A stretch of 64,000 nucleotides of DNA from Pseudoalteromonas piscicida (GCF_002744175.1 NZ_NKHF01000001.1:48152-112151); one strand, 5' to 3'; shown: positions 7,863 to 17,672, counted from the first letter of the stretch. Notes: a model not told the origin generated them from the letters alone. Translations and numbers: made by a program.

Positions 7863-10654
7863 CCTAATAGCCTCTGCCAAACTTGGCTCACCTGTTGAGC
7901 GTACTGGTCAAACTCCAGGCGCTCAACCGTTCTTCCAAGCTGATTCAAGCTGTTAAAATGATACCTATCTCTAAATTGGCAATACGCTGAGATCAATGTG
8001 TCCATTTCACTTTCATCGATCATAGCAACCGCCCTAGCCTGCTCTAGAATGCGAATATTATCTGGATAAGTACACAACTGAGGATAGGTATGACTATGTT
8101 TTAATACGATATATTGACTAATAAATTCAATGTCTGTCATACCACCAATACCTTGCTTTAAATCGAACTGATGGTCGTTATCTTGATTAAGGTGCTGGCG
8201 CATTTTTTCACGCATTTTACGCACTTCCTGTGCTAACTTGGCGCTATCACGCTGTTGCGTCAAAACAGCATGGCGGATTTCATTAAACCGTGTATACATG
8301 TTTTCTTCACCAAGTACCATACGCGCCCTGACTAACGCTTGATGCTCCCAAGTCCAAGCTTGCTCACATTGATATTGGTAAAAACTCTCAAGATTGATTG
8401 CCAGTAGGCCAGAGTTACCTTCAGGACGAAGTCGTGTATCTAATTCATACAGGGTGCCCGACAATGTTTTAGTGTTAAAAAGGTGCATTAACCGTTGGGC
8501 TAGCTTCATATAAAACTGTCTTGATGAAATCGACTTATCGCCGACCGTATGACTTTCGCCATCGCGATTGTGCACAAACACTAAATCGAGGTCAGAGTTA
8601 TAACCTAGTTCATAGCCTCCCGCTTTACCATAGGCTATAACTGCAAACCCTTTCTCTGCAATCGTAGCGCCTTCTGGCGCACCGTAACGCTCCACCATAT
8701 GACCCCAAGCGATATCCACGGCTTTTGCAATAATTGCCTCTGCTAATGCGGTTAAATGATCGCTGACTTTCATTATATCCAACACCCCTGTGGCGTCGGC
8801 TGCGGCGACCTTTAGCTGGTGGGTTTGCTTAAATTGTCGCAGCGCCTCCATTTGCATTTCCACATCTTGCGCGTCAATACGTAAGAACGCTTGTTGAATC
8901 TCACTCTTATAGGCGCTGAGCGGCAAAGGTTTGTATAGAGTCTGTGGGTCAATCAGCTCATCAAGCAGTATAGGGTACTTAGCAATATGCTCAGCTATCC
9001 AAGCGCTGTGACAACACAGCTTGATGAGTTGTGTTAATGCACCATTATTCTCGTAAAGTAGCTCCAAATAAGCCGTACGTGAGACAACTTTATTGATCAC
9101 ACCAAGCACCCGAGCAAGTGCAGGTTCCATATTCTGCTTGCTCAACTCACGTAGTAGCGCAGGCATTAATTTATCTAAAATATCTCGACCTCGAGTTCCT
9201 GCCTGCTTTTTACTTAGCCCTTGCTTAAACTCTGCAAGATCAGATTGCCACCGGTCGAAACACGGCTGCGCTTTGCAGTCACCAAGCTGAGCAATTTCAC
9301 CCGTTTGCCAGGCATATGCTGCGCTATCATCTTCCTCTAATTCTTCCTCAGGAGGATCACCAATCACTTGGCTAAACTCAGCGCGAATATTCTCCATCAC
9401 CCGATTTAGGTACTTATCAACGCCCTGGTAGTCATCACAACGCAATAAGTAGCTTAAGCGCGAGCAGTCAGTCGTATTATCTGGTAACGTTTGCGTTTGT
9501 TTATCATCAAACGCTTGCAAGTATTGCTCAACTTTTCTTAGCACTAAGTAGTTATCGTGCAAGGTATTTTTTACCTCTTGGGGGATAATCTCTAGAGCTT
9601 CAAGTTGCTCCAGCGCAGTTAACAAGGATGGAGTTTGCAACGGAAGTTCACGGCCACCACGAATAAGTTGCAACGCCTGTACAATAAACTCAACCTCACG
9701 AATACCACCAGCCCCGAGCTTGATATTGTTTGTAAGGCCTTTGCGTCTCACTTCTTGGGCTATCATATGTTTCATTTTTCGTAGCGAATCGATCACTGAA
9801 AAGTCGATGTAGCGACGATACACAAATGGTCGGATCAACTCATAAAACTCTTGCCAATAAACGGAAGGCTCTCCGATTGGGCGAGCCTTGAGCATGGCAT
9901 AACGTTCCCACTCCCGACCTTGGTCTTGATAATAATCTTCCATCGCTGCATAGCTCATTACCAAAGGGCCACTATCACCAAAGGGCCGCAAACGCATATC
10001 GACCCTAAACACTTGACCATCTATGGTTACTTGGTTTAAAGCTGCTATCAACTTTTGGGCAACCCGAGTATAAAACACCTGAGATTCAATGCTTCTGCGC
10101 CCTCCCGAAGTCGCAATACTGCGAGGATAGGCAAATATCAAGTCAATATCTGAGGAAAAATTAAGCTCTTTACCTCCAAGCTTACCCATTCCTAAAATCG
10201 TCATAGGTAACGGGTTGCCCGCTTCATCTTTTGGCGAGCCAGATTGTGCTTCTGTACTTAAATAAGCCCATTGGTAGGCGTTCGAAATTAGCGTATCAGA
10301 AAGTGCTGAAATATACTCAATACTGTCATCAATCTCATTATCTGCGATTAAATCTAGCCACATTACTTTAAGCCAATACTTCAAACGATAATGACGTAAT
10401 TGCGCAAATGCTTGCTTTTCATCAGCAAGTACCGATGAAAAATCAAATACATCTGGGCAGTCACGCTTTTGCATCTGCGTCTCATCTAGTAACCAAGCTC
10501 CCCACTCAGGAAACCGCGACAAGATACGGTGAGCAAAATCGCTCAGCGCCAGTAATTGTGCAATTTTAGGTTCCATCGGAGCATCACCATAAATCTCTTG
10601 GTAACGCGCTTGGGCAAGCGTATTCAGCCCGGTTTGAGCAAACAATTCCGACAT
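7859..10654 (-). CDS. glnE: Glutamine synthetase adenylyltransferase/deadenylase
   Basis: GlnE adenylylates and deadenylylates glutamine synthetase under PII control. The protein has about 931 residues, near the E. coli 946. It has the two nucleotidyltransferase domains in tandem: GMGKLGGKELNFSSDIDLIF near residue 160 (deadenylylase half) and YGKAGGYELGYNSDLDLVF near residue 675 (adenylylase half). An IKLGAGGIREVEF segment follows the first, and KQGIGGMTDIEF follows the second. Two starts are possible, ATG at 10666 (MEFFMSELF) and ATG at 10654; I place it at the second, where family N-termini begin, though spacing to a ribosome site does not decide it. Confidence 0.93.
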   Translation of the reverse strand: MSELFAQTGLNTLAQARYQEIYGDAPMEPKIAQLLALSDFAHRILSRFPEWGAWLLDETQMQKRDCPDVFDFSSVLADEKQAFAQLRHYRLKYWLKVMWLDLIADNEIDDSIEYISALSDTLISNAYQWAYLSTEAQSGSPKDEAGNPLPMTILGMGKLGGKELNFSSDIDLIFAYPRSIATSGGRRSIESQVFYTRVAQKLIAALNQVTIDGQVFRVDMRLRPFGDSGPLVMSYAAMEDYYQDQGREWERYAMLKARPIGEPSVYWQEFYELIRPFVYRRYIDFSVIDSLRKMKHMIAQEVRRKGLTNNIKLGAGGIREVEFIVQALQLIRGGRELPLQTPSLLTALEQLEALEIIPQEVKNTLHDNYLVLRKVEQYLQAFDDKQTQTLPDNTTDCSRLSYLLRCDDYQGVDKYLNRVMENIRAEFSQVIGDPPEEELEEDDSAAYAWQTGEIAQLGDCKAQPCFDRWQSDLAEFKQGLSKKQAGTRGRDILDKLMPALLRELSKQNMEPALARVLGVINKVVSRTAYLELLYENNGALTQLIKLCCHSAWIAEHIAKYPILLDELIDPQTLYKPLPLSAYKSEIQQAFLRIDAQDVEMQMEALRQFKQTHQLKVAAADATGVLDIMKVSDHLTALAEAIIAKAVDIAWGHMVERYGAPEGATIAEKGFAVIAYGKAGGYELGYNSDLDLVFVHNRDGESHTVGDKSISSRQFYMKLAQRLMHLFNTKTLSGTLYELDTRLRPEGNSGLLAINLESFYQYQCEQAWTWEHQALVRARMVLGEENMYTRFNEIRHAVLTQQRDSAKLAQEVRKMREKMRQHLNQDNDHQFDLKQGIGGMTDIEFISQYIVLKHSHTYPQLCTYPDNIRILEQARAVAMIDESEMDTLISAYCQFRDRYHFNSLNQLGRTVERLEFDQYAQQVSQVWQRLLG

Positions 10655-10733
10655 AAAAAACTCCACGGTTAACTGGCTCTCTGAGTGAGCAGTGTTATAG
10701 TAACTCTATCTAAAACACAACCTTACACCGAGT

Positions 10734-11627
10734 ATGAGTTATTTGTCTTTAAACAATATCAATTTTTTAGCGATTTTGATTTGCTTTGTTATCGTCTGTG
10801 CACTCACCATTTTACTGCGCCTCCTCATCCAGCGTAGTGCCAACAATTTACTCGACGAGGAGTTAGCACAACGCGACAATTTTGCACTCGGGATCAGCTA
10901 TGCCAGCCAAGTGACTATGCTATGTGTATGCGTGGCTTATCTATTCAATGATTTGGGCGTTGTGAAAGCACAAACTTACCCATTACAAGTGGCCTTACAT
11001 GTTGGCTTAGTGATCGCATTTGTCTATTTAGGACAATGGGTGCATCGCAAATGGATTCTGTATCAATTTGACGAGGAAGAGGCGATTTTAAAGCAAAACA
11101 TTTGCGCCGCTATGGTAGATTCTGGCATGTTGCTTGGAAATACGATTCTGGTGCTGGGGTTATACCACTGGGTACATCCCAAAGGGTGGAGCGACCTACT
11201 GGTAGTAGCGCTTGGCTTTATGCTTTTACAGCTTTTGTTTACGCTAGATAGCAAAATCCGAGAAAGTCGCTTTGCTAAGTTCAATCAAGGAGCGTCTTTA
11301 CAGCAGAACTTTAATCTTAGAAACACCTCTATTGGTATTCGCTACGCTGGAAAAACAATAGGCCTTGCATTAGCTATGTATGCAGGACTGCACAGTGCGC
11401 CATATCACGGAGCAAAAGTCGTCGAAAACCTATTTTCTATTGTGCTGCATTGTGGGGTTATGTGGTTATTTCTTTACATTGGCAGTTATGTGCTGCTGCA
11501 TTTATCGCTGCCAAAGGTCAATATTGGCCTAGAAGTAGACCATCAGGATAATGTCGGGATTGCATGCCTAGAGTTTGCGGTTTTCTGCTCTATGGGCTAT
11601 TTACTTATTAACCTGTTTTCGGTGTAA
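10734..11627 (+). CDS. DUF350 (YjfL-type) inner-membrane protein, two repeats
   Basis: This 297-residue integral membrane protein has about eight hydrophobic segments in two homologous halves. Each half looks like a DUF350/YjfL unit: the first includes RDNFALGISYASQVTMLCVC and the second includes NTSIGIRYAGKTIGLALA. This family often sits beside polyamine-like or stress genes, but no biochemical role is settled. The next gene starts 11 bases after its stop, so the two are probably one unit. It diverges from glnE across a 79-bp gap. Confidence 0.75.
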   Translation: MSYLSLNNINFLAILICFVIVCALTILLRLLIQRSANNLLDEELAQRDNFALGISYASQVTMLCVCVAYLFNDLGVVKAQTYPLQVALHVGLVIAFVYLGQWVHRKWILYQFDEEEAILKQNICAAMVDSGMLLGNTILVLGLYHWVHPKGWSDLLVVALGFMLLQLLFTLDSKIRESRFAKFNQGASLQQNFNLRNTSIGIRYAGKTIGLALAMYAGLHSAPYHGAKVVENLFSIVLHCGVMWLFLYIGSYVLLHLSLPKVNIGLEVDHQDNVGIACLEFAVFCSMGYLLINLFSV

Positions 11628-11638
11628 CGCAATATTGC

Positions 11639-12133
11639 ATGAATGCTCTGAGTGATGGATTTCTGCTGGTAGATAGCAATTGGGATTTTAGCCTAGAACT
11701 GGTCGAGCATTTACAAAACATACGCACAACAGGCGCCAGCAACATTATTATTGCTGGCGACAACACCAAACAAATGCTTAAAATGATGTTCAACGAACAA
11801 ATTAAAGACTACTGCTACTGTGATTTTGATAACGAAATCAGCGTCTCTGAGCTCGCCAGTTATCTCCACCGCCATCATAATATCAACGCAATACTGCTTT
11901 ACTCGCTTGACTATCACCTTGCAAGCGAAGAGCAGCGTTTTATCTTTGACTCACTGCACCCACATCGTTTTTTGATCGAGCAATCACCACAAGGGTTTCA
12001 GGTGGACTTATTGCGCTCACAGGCCACTATCAACCATTTATCCTGCCACCCCGAAACGGCTGGACTGTCAGACCCAGACTTGTTGCTCGCCAAACTCACC
12101 GGCTTACTGTGCGGTAAAGCAAAAGTAACCTAG
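11639..12133 (+). CDS. Conserved hypothetical protein, cytoplasmic
   Basis: I do not recognise this 164-residue protein. It has no signal peptide or membrane segment and is acidic with several histidines. Alternating hydrophobic strands (DGFLLVDSN, ASNIIIAGDN, INAILLYSLD) suggest an alpha/beta, Rossmann-like fold. There is no nucleotide-binding loop or catalytic motif I can name. It begins 11 bases after the DUF350 gene and ends 56 bases before rsmE, so it probably belongs to the DUF350 transcript. The reading frame is open throughout with codon use like its neighbours, so it is very likely real. Confidence 0.65.
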   Translation: MNALSDGFLLVDSNWDFSLELVEHLQNIRTTGASNIIIAGDNTKQMLKMMFNEQIKDYCYCDFDNEISVSELASYLHRHHNINAILLYSLDYHLASEEQRFIFDSLHPHRFLIEQSPQGFQVDLLRSQATINHLSCHPETAGLSDPDLLLAKLTGLLCGKAKVT

Positions 12134-12189
12134 ACTAACACCGCGCGAGCGCTTACCATTGCCAACAATAGTCACTTTATATTTGAATT

Positions 12190-12924
12190 ATGCGTATTCC
12201 ACATATTTATCAAGATTCACCGCTAGAAATTGGTGTGCCAGTTGCGCTGGATGATGATGCAGCAGGTCACATAGGCCGCGTACTGAGAATGACAACCAAA
12301 GACAAAGTTAGCCTGTTTAACGGTCAAGGTGGTGAGTACCTGTGTCAACTTAGCGAAGTTGGAAAAAAGAAAGTCGTAGCCATTCCTGAAGCATTTGAAG
12401 ATAAAGACGTAGAGTCTCCCCTTCACATTCATCTCGGCCAAGGCATTTCTCGCGGTGATAAAATGGACTTTACCATTCAAAAGTCGGTTGAACTTGGTGT
12501 CAGTGAGATTACGCCCTTATTTACCACCCGCTGCGGCGTTAAATTGAGTGGTGAGCGCTTAGCTAAAAAACATCAACAATGGCAAAAGATAGCCATTGCT
12601 GCCGCAGAACAATCAGGGCGTAACACGGTGACAGTGATCCACCCGCCGATGGAACTTGCTCAGTGGCTCGCACAACAAAGTGACGAGCTTAAAGTCACCC
12701 TCCATCCACGTGCAGAGCACTCCATCAAAACCCTCCCTTACACTCAATCTGGGATCCGCTTTTTAGTAGGTCCAGAAGGAGGGTTTACCGATGAAGAACT
12801 CGCAGCAACAACGGAGCAAGGCTTTATAGATGTGCGTTTGGGCCCTCGCGTGCTCAGAACAGAAACAGCGGCATTAACGGTATTAAGCGCACTGCAACTA
12901 CAATTTGGCGATTTAGCACTTTAA
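12190..12924 (+). CDS. rsmE: 16S rRNA m3U1498 methyltransferase
   Basis: RsmE methylates N3 of U1498 in the decoding region of 16S rRNA using SAM. The 244-residue protein has the N-terminal PUA-like segment (MRIPHIYQ, HIGRVLRM) and the C-terminal SPOUT knot, with AEQSGRNTV, RFLVGPEGGFTDEE and LGPRVLRTETAALTVLSAL forming the SAM-binding trefoil. Length and motifs fit the E. coli protein (243 residues). It precedes gshB, yqgE and ruvX, the same order as in many gamma-proteobacteria. Confidence 0.95.
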   Translation: MRIPHIYQDSPLEIGVPVALDDDAAGHIGRVLRMTTKDKVSLFNGQGGEYLCQLSEVGKKKVVAIPEAFEDKDVESPLHIHLGQGISRGDKMDFTIQKSVELGVSEITPLFTTRCGVKLSGERLAKKHQQWQKIAIAAAEQSGRNTVTVIHPPMELAQWLAQQSDELKVTLHPRAEHSIKTLPYTQSGIRFLVGPEGGFTDEELAATTEQGFIDVRLGPRVLRTETAALTVLSALQLQFGDLAL

Positions 12925-12981
12925 ATACACAGAGCAACCCCCATATCATGATTACAACCGGTATGCTCAATGGGAACGTCT

Positions 12982-13941
12982 ATGACAATTAAATTAGGGA
13001 TCATTTCCGATCCAATCAGTGGCTTTAATATTAAAAAAGACACGGGATTCGCGATGATGCTGGCAGCACAGCAGCGCGGTTATGAATTGTACTATATGGA
13101 AATGAATGATCTGTTCTTGTATCAAGGCGTTGCCAAAGCAACCGCGGCGAAGGCACAGGTATTTGACGACACGGCTCATTGGTATGAGCTAGAGGAAAAA
13201 CAAGAAATCGACTTGGGCGACCTTGATGTTATCCTAATGCGAAAAGATCCGCCGTTTGATACCGAATATATTTATGCCACTTACATTCTCGAACGCGCAG
13301 AGCTTGCTGGCAGCCTCATTGTCAACAAACCACAAAGTTTACGTGATGCCAATGAAAAGCTATTTACCGCATGGTTTAGTGAACACACACCAGATACATT
13401 GGTCACCCGTAGCCAACAGCAAATTCGAGCCTTCCTTGCCAAACATGGTGATATTATTCTCAAACCATTAGATGGTATGGGTGGTGCTTCTATTTTTAGA
13501 GTCAAGCAAGATGATGCCAATATTGGAGTTATTTGCGAAACACTCACCGAGCACGGCTCACGTTACGCCATGGCGCAAAATTATATCCCAGCAATTAAAG
13601 ATGGTGACAAACGTGTCTTGGTTGTTGATGGAGAAGTTATGCCGTATTGCTTAGCTCGTATTCCTCAAGGGGGAGAAACGCGCGGTAATCTGGCCGCGGG
13701 AGGCCGTGGTGAAGCCAGACCTATTAGCGATTCAGATCGCCAAATAGCCGAAGCAATTGCACCAACATTAAGAGAAAAAGGGCTTATTTTTGTTGGACTT
13801 GATATCATTGGCGACAAGCTCACTGAAATCAATGTCACGGCGCCCACTTGCGTTAAAGAAATTGAAGCGGCCTATGACATTTCAATTATGGACAAGTTTT
13901 ATGATGCGATCGAGCGAAAACTCGACCATACTAAAAATTAA
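12982..13941 (+). CDS. gshB: Glutathione synthetase
   Basis: GshB joins gamma-glutamylcysteine and glycine with ATP to make glutathione. The protein is an ATP-grasp enzyme with the family N-terminus IKLGIISDPI, the ligand segment DVILMRKDPPFDTEYIYATY, the P-loop-like ILKPLDGMGGASIFR, and C-terminal DIIGDKLTEINVTAPT with the metal-binding E and N. I choose ATG at 12982, giving MTIKLGIISDP and 319 residues; an upstream in-frame ATG at 12970 would add only MGTS. The gene lies between rsmE and yqgE, a conserved neighbourhood. Confidence 0.95.
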   Translation: MTIKLGIISDPISGFNIKKDTGFAMMLAAQQRGYELYYMEMNDLFLYQGVAKATAAKAQVFDDTAHWYELEEKQEIDLGDLDVILMRKDPPFDTEYIYATYILERAELAGSLIVNKPQSLRDANEKLFTAWFSEHTPDTLVTRSQQQIRAFLAKHGDIILKPLDGMGGASIFRVKQDDANIGVICETLTEHGSRYAMAQNYIPAIKDGDKRVLVVDGEVMPYCLARIPQGGETRGNLAAGGRGEARPISDSDRQIAEAIAPTLREKGLIFVGLDIIGDKLTEINVTAPTCVKEIEAAYDISIMDKFYDAIERKLDHTKN

Positions 13942-13960
13942 CCATTAAGGGGGTCAGGTT

Positions 13961-14518
13961 ATGAAATCACTCGCTAACCATTTTTTAGTGGCAATGCCTA
14001 GCATGGACGACCCTTTTTTCAATCATACGGTAACCTATCTTTGTGAACACAATGAAGATGGGGCGATGGGGTTGGTGGTTAATCACCCTATCGATATCAC
14101 TGTAGGCGAATTGCTTGATCAAATTGATATTGATAACGACAAATCTAGCCAAGCGGCTAAAGTCAATATTTATGCAGGAGGCCCTGTTCACACTGACAGA
14201 GGGTTCGTGTTGCACACGCCAAAGTTAGGCTATGCCTCCAGTCAAGAGCTTAGCTCAGACATTATGATCACCACCTCAAAAGATGTGCTAGCGTCGCTAA
14301 CCTCCTCGCACTCCCCTGAAGGGTTTATTATCACCTTAGGTTATGCAGGTTGGGTAAGCGGTCAGCTAGAAAAAGAGCTAAAGGAAAATACTTGGCTAGT
14401 GGTAGAGGCCGACCCTGAAATCATTTTCAACACTCCACCGGAAAAGCGTTGGGAGAAGGCTGTACAAATGCTTGGTATTGACGTGGCTCAATTAAGCTCA
14501 CAAGCAGGCCACGCATAA
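13961..14518 (+). CDS. yqgE: UPF0301/AlgH family protein
   Basis: This 185-residue protein belongs to the YqgE/AlgH family. It begins [20 protein letters not shown], followed by [34 protein letters not shown] and [14 protein letters not shown], all hallmark segments. No catalytic residues are known. A strong AAGGGGG ribosome site lies upstream of the ATG. It sits between gshB and ruvX as in E. coli, and was named algH in Pseudomonas for an effect on alginate genes, though a direct regulatory mechanism is not established. Confidence 0.93.
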   Translation: MKSLANHFLVAMPSMDDPFFNHTVTYLCEHNEDGAMGLVVNHPIDITVGELLDQIDIDNDKSSQAAKVNIYAGGPVHTDRGFVLHTPKLGYASSQELSSDIMITTSKDVLASLTSSHSPEGFIITLGYAGWVSGQLEKELKENTWLVVEADPEIIFNTPPEKRWEKAVQMLGIDVAQLSSQAGHA

Positions 14519-14561
14519 ACTAACCTTCTACCCCAAGCTCGGGTTAATAAACGAAGTATTC

Positions 14562-15011
14562 ATGGACAACAAAAAAGAAAAAACTGAAAAAGGCAAACGC
14601 TGTGTTATGGGCTTTGACTTTGGAACCAAAAGCATCGGTCTGGCTATTGGCCAAGAAATAACCGCTACAGCATCAAGCTTAGGCGCGGTGAAAGCCAATG
14701 ATGGCATTCCAAACTGGGACGACATTGCCGTTTTTATCAACGAGTGGCAACCCAATTTATTAGTAGTCGGCCTACCGCTCAATATGGATGGTACAAATCA
14801 AGACCTAACATTTAGGGCTAAGAAGTTTGCCAATCGTCTGCATAATCACTTCCGCCTGCCAGTAGAAACGCAAGACGAACGCTTAACCACGACCGATGCA
14901 CGAGCGCGCCTGTTTGAACAAGGTGGTTACAAGAATCTTGCGAAAGGAAAGGTTGACGGCATGTCTGCCTGTATCATTCTAGAAAGCTATTTTGAAGCAA
15001 TGTGGGCATAG
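14562..15011 (+). CDS. ruvX: Putative Holliday junction resolvase / pre-16S rRNA nuclease
   Basis: The YqgF/RuvX protein has an RNase H-like fold; family members have been linked to pre-16S rRNA 5' processing and Holliday junction cleavage. The 149 residues show the first catalytic Asp in [15 protein letters not shown], the central [13 protein letters not shown], and the third acidic site in [13 protein letters not shown] and [12 protein letters not shown]. The first 12 residues ([12 protein letters not shown]) form a charged lead. It follows yqgE by 43 bases and ends the rsmE-gshB-yqgE-ruvX block. Confidence 0.92.
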   Translation: MDNKKEKTEKGKRCVMGFDFGTKSIGLAIGQEITATASSLGAVKANDGIPNWDDIAVFINEWQPNLLVVGLPLNMDGTNQDLTFRAKKFANRLHNHFRLPVETQDERLTTTDARARLFEQGGYKNLAKGKVDGMSACIILESYFEAMWA

Positions 15012-15102
15012 TGCACGCAATATGAAGGCCTACAAAAGCCGGCTATTGAAATAAAATGAATATAGGGAAGTCTATAAAATACAATTTTACAACCTCCCTT
15101 TT

Positions 15103-15144
15103 ATGTAGCTAAAAATTCACAGCAGAACGCTCAAGTAGCTACAT
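15103..15144. repeat. Inverted repeat between ruvX and a convergent gene
   Basis: ATGTAGCTA at 15103-15111 is mirrored by TAGCTACAT at 15136-15144 with a 24-base spacer. The position between two convergent genes could suit a transcript-end structure, but there is no T-run. Function unknown. Confidence 0.35.
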
Positions 15145-15161
15145 TCACCTCCCAATAATAA

Positions 15162-15509
15162 TTACAAGGTAAGGCGAGTAACTCTTCTATAAACGCTTGG
15201 CGAGTTTCCCCAAGCTTCACAATTACCTGTATCACTATACGATATAGTTACGGGCGTTTTAGAGATAGTGGCTGCCAGTAACGTACTGTATAAACGCGCT
15301 CTAGCTTCTTCGGGGTAAGTACTGGAAATAGCAAAATATTCTTTATTACTACAAGCCGAAATATTCGTGCCATTATTATTTTTAAGTTTAAATAGTATCG
15401 TATTACCAGGGTAAGTGACCAAATCTTCAACTTCGGCCGTGCTATTCAACCACGCCGCATTCGCACTTAAAGAAAAGGCCAACGCAGCTAGTGCAATAAA
15501 CTTTTTCAT
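15162..15509 (-). CDS. Small secreted protein of unknown function
   Basis: The 115-residue precursor has a textbook signal peptide (MKKFIALAALAFSLSANA, cleavage before AWLNS). The mature part is about 97 residues, with strand-rich segments and exactly two cysteines (in NISACSNKEYF and DTGNCEAWG), which could form one disulfide. AAGGA lies 11 bases before the ATG. The central ARLYSTLLAA segment looks like an amphipathic helix packed on strands. I do not recognise the family and make no functional claim. It stands alone between ruvX and a lipoprotein gene, transcribed opposite to both. Confidence 0.65.
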   Translation of the reverse strand: MKKFIALAALAFSLSANAAWLNSTAEVEDLVTYPGNTILFKLKNNNGTNISACSNKEYFAISSTYPEEARARLYSTLLAATISKTPVTISYSDTGNCEAWGNSPSVYRRVTRLTL

Positions 15510-15745
15510 CTTAACAAGAGTCCTTTTTAATAATCTATATTTAAAAGACCAATGTACCCAAAACCACCTAAACCATCAACACAAAATTCAAGTTAGGACC
15601 AAACCCAAAATAGAGCAACAGATTGCTCTGCGCTTTGAAATGAAAACATATTTAACCCTCACATGTCATTGTAACGACTATTCACTGTTTCTAACATGGA
15701 AGCGGTTTATAGTGCTAGTGAATCTATTTGTTAAGGAAACAACTC

Positions 15746-16786
15746 ATGATGATGCAACACAATCTATTCGCCATATTATGCTTTTGTTTTTTAGCTTTTG
15801 TATTATCCGCCTGCAATAATCAACCAGAACACAACGAACCCCACTACACCACTCATACCTTTGATTCCGCCAACCAGCAGCTGTTTGGACGGTTTTATAA
15901 ACCCAAGCAGCATACCGCGTCCGACCCTATTGTTATTTTTGTCCACGGTGACGGTGCCATGGATAGCACCGCTAAAGGCTTTTATCTCCCTATCATTCAA
16001 TTATTAGCCGAAAAGAATATTGCCACTTTTTCTTGGGATAAGCCGGGGGTTGGTGAGTCACAAGGGAGCTGGCTATCACAGTCGATGAATGACAGGGCCA
16101 TAGAAGTAAAAGATGCGATACGCTATCTCCGTGATGCCGGTTATCAACACAGTCAACTTGGTTTAATGGGCTTTAGTCAAGCAAGCTGGGTATTTGCCAA
16201 CTTGCACGACGAGCCACAAATCAGTTATATGGTGCTTATTGGAGGTGCTGCTAACTGGCTGTCTCAAAGTCAATACACTATGTGGATACGCTTGGTAGAA
16301 GCTAAACAGATTGACATGAATGATCAAGCCGCCATTGCACGCATCCAGCAGCTAAGTGAAAAAGAATATCAGCTAATAAAGGCAGGCTACGACCACTATC
16401 TTTCAGCCCCCTTACATCAAGACCCTTTTATGTCAGACCCGATAAAAGAGGAAGCACGCTTTAACTTTGTTAGAAAAAACATCGACGCCGACGTAGCTGA
16501 AGGGTTTAGTCAGCTTAACCTACCCATGCTTGCGCTGTTTGGAGATAGTGATCTGCATGTCGATATTGAACACAGCCAAGCTGAATTTGCACGCGCGTTT
16601 GCGAACTCAAAACAACCTCACGCAAGCCTGACACAAATTACAGTGACCAATGCAGCACACAGCTTATTAATAACAGAATTGCCCTTTAATGCACTTTTTT
16701 CGATAAAAAAAGCACATTTCGCCCCAGGGTCGCTTGAAACCATAATCGACTGGATAGACACACAACACGAAGCACACAGTAAATAG
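15746..16786 (+). CDS. Alpha/beta-hydrolase lipoprotein
   Basis: This is a 346-residue serine hydrolase with a lipoprotein signal: a hydrophobic stretch ends in VLSAC, so the lipobox cysteine becomes residue 1 of the mature protein. Motifs in order are PIVIFVHGDGAMDS (oxyanion region), FSWDKPGVGESQGSW, the nucleophile elbow GFSQAS, MLALFGDSDLHV (acid) and AAHSLL (His). The pattern resembles YqkD/dienelactone-type hydrolases. I start at ATG 15746, which has AAGGA eight bases upstream; a further in-frame ATG at 15728 lacks one. Substrate unknown. Confidence 0.82.
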   Translation: MMMQHNLFAILCFCFLAFVLSACNNQPEHNEPHYTTHTFDSANQQLFGRFYKPKQHTASDPIVIFVHGDGAMDSTAKGFYLPIIQLLAEKNIATFSWDKPGVGESQGSWLSQSMNDRAIEVKDAIRYLRDAGYQHSQLGLMGFSQASWVFANLHDEPQISYMVLIGGAANWLSQSQYTMWIRLVEAKQIDMNDQAAIARIQQLSEKEYQLIKAGYDHYLSAPLHQDPFMSDPIKEEARFNFVRKNIDADVAEGFSQLNLPMLALFGDSDLHVDIEHSQAEFARAFANSKQPHASLTQITVTNAAHSLLITELPFNALFSIKKAHFAPGSLETIIDWIDTQHEAHSK

Positions 16787-16793
16787 CTGGTGT

Positions 16794-17672
16794 TTACTTA
16801 GCAGGGTTGACCACTTGATATTTGGTTAAATCAGGTATTAACCCCGCTTGCTCATATGCTTTGGTAATATGACCTTGTGCCCGCAATATTCCAAGGCCTT
16901 TTTGCAATGCTGCAAATGCGCGCTCGCCTTCAGGGTGTAATTTAGAAACAGCAAAATGTCGACTATCGTTAAGTAATACAATTAAATGCTTGTTTGCTAC
17001 TAAGTCGACTTCTGACAGTACAAAGTGATTATCCAGATTCGGAATTAACGGCATCAACATAAAATCGACCCATCCTTTAGTCACCATGCGCGCTTGCGAA
17101 ATCCACTCAGGCTCAGCAAATAGCTGCTTCAGTGACAGCGACGTTAACGTTTGCCAATCTGTGCGCCATTTAGGACTGGAAACTGCGGTGAATTGCTTTA
17201 ATTCAGCAGGGTCTTTTAGCTGCTTGACGGCAAGGTTGTTTGGTCCATGGAAAATACCAGCATAGTACTGCCCTTTTTTGATAACAGGAGCACTAATAAA
17301 AAGCAAACGGCCTTTATCAACCAAGTCAGCGAGCCAATAGCTATCGAAATGCAACAGCTGCTCGCCTTTTTCTAACAGGTTAGATTCTCGAAAGCTCACA
17401 AATCCGGGAGAAAAAGTAAACTCTCTATCAAACCCACCTATTTTTAGTGCTTGCTGAGCAATCACCATATCCACAACATCACGGCGTAAATATTGCCCGC
17501 TGAAATCGCTGATGCTGGTAACCTCACGCTCACCCACGAAACGTTGATAATCTGCTAATACATCGTCTCGAATAAAAACATTAATAGCTTCACTAGCGCT
17601 CGTTACGCTAGTGAAGCAAAACAGCCAAACAGCAATAAAAAAGCTGTAGTTAGTTTTTGGTGTCCAAACCAT
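16794..17672 (-). CDS. Periplasmic substrate-binding-like protein coupled to pilU
   Basis: This 292-residue precursor has a hydrophobic signal segment (FFIAVWLFCFTSVTSA) and a mature domain resembling family 3 extracellular solute-binding proteins: INVFIRDDVLADYQRF, two lobes, and a late HPEGERAFAALQKGL and AYEQAG segment. No ABC permease or ATPase gene is adjacent. The start is placed at ATG 17672, with GGGAG upstream, though TTG at 17675 is possible. The coding region overlaps the last 23 bases of pilU in another frame, so it is probably translationally coupled to the pilus motors. The ligand is unknown. Confidence 0.65.
   Translation of the reverse strand: MVWTPKTNYSFFIAVWLFCFTSVTSASEAINVFIRDDVLADYQRFVGEREVTSISDFSGQYLRRDVVDMVIAQQALKIGGFDREFTFSPGFVSFRESNLLEKGEQLLHFDSYWLADLVDKGRLLFISAPVIKKGQYYAGIFHGPNNLAVKQLKDPAELKQFTAVSSPKWRTDWQTLTSLSLKQLFAEPEWISQARMVTKGWVDFMLMPLIPNLDNHFVLSEVDLVANKHLIVLLNDSRHFAVSKLHPEGERAFAALQKGLGILRAQGHITKAYEQAGLIPDLTKYQVVNPAK

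Noticed and set aside
15415..15819. Open frame of 134 codons on the plus strand between the secreted protein and the lipoprotein hydrolase
   Set aside because: It begins antisense to the secreted protein and ends inside the hydrolase gene in another frame. It has no ribosome site or recognisable sequence.
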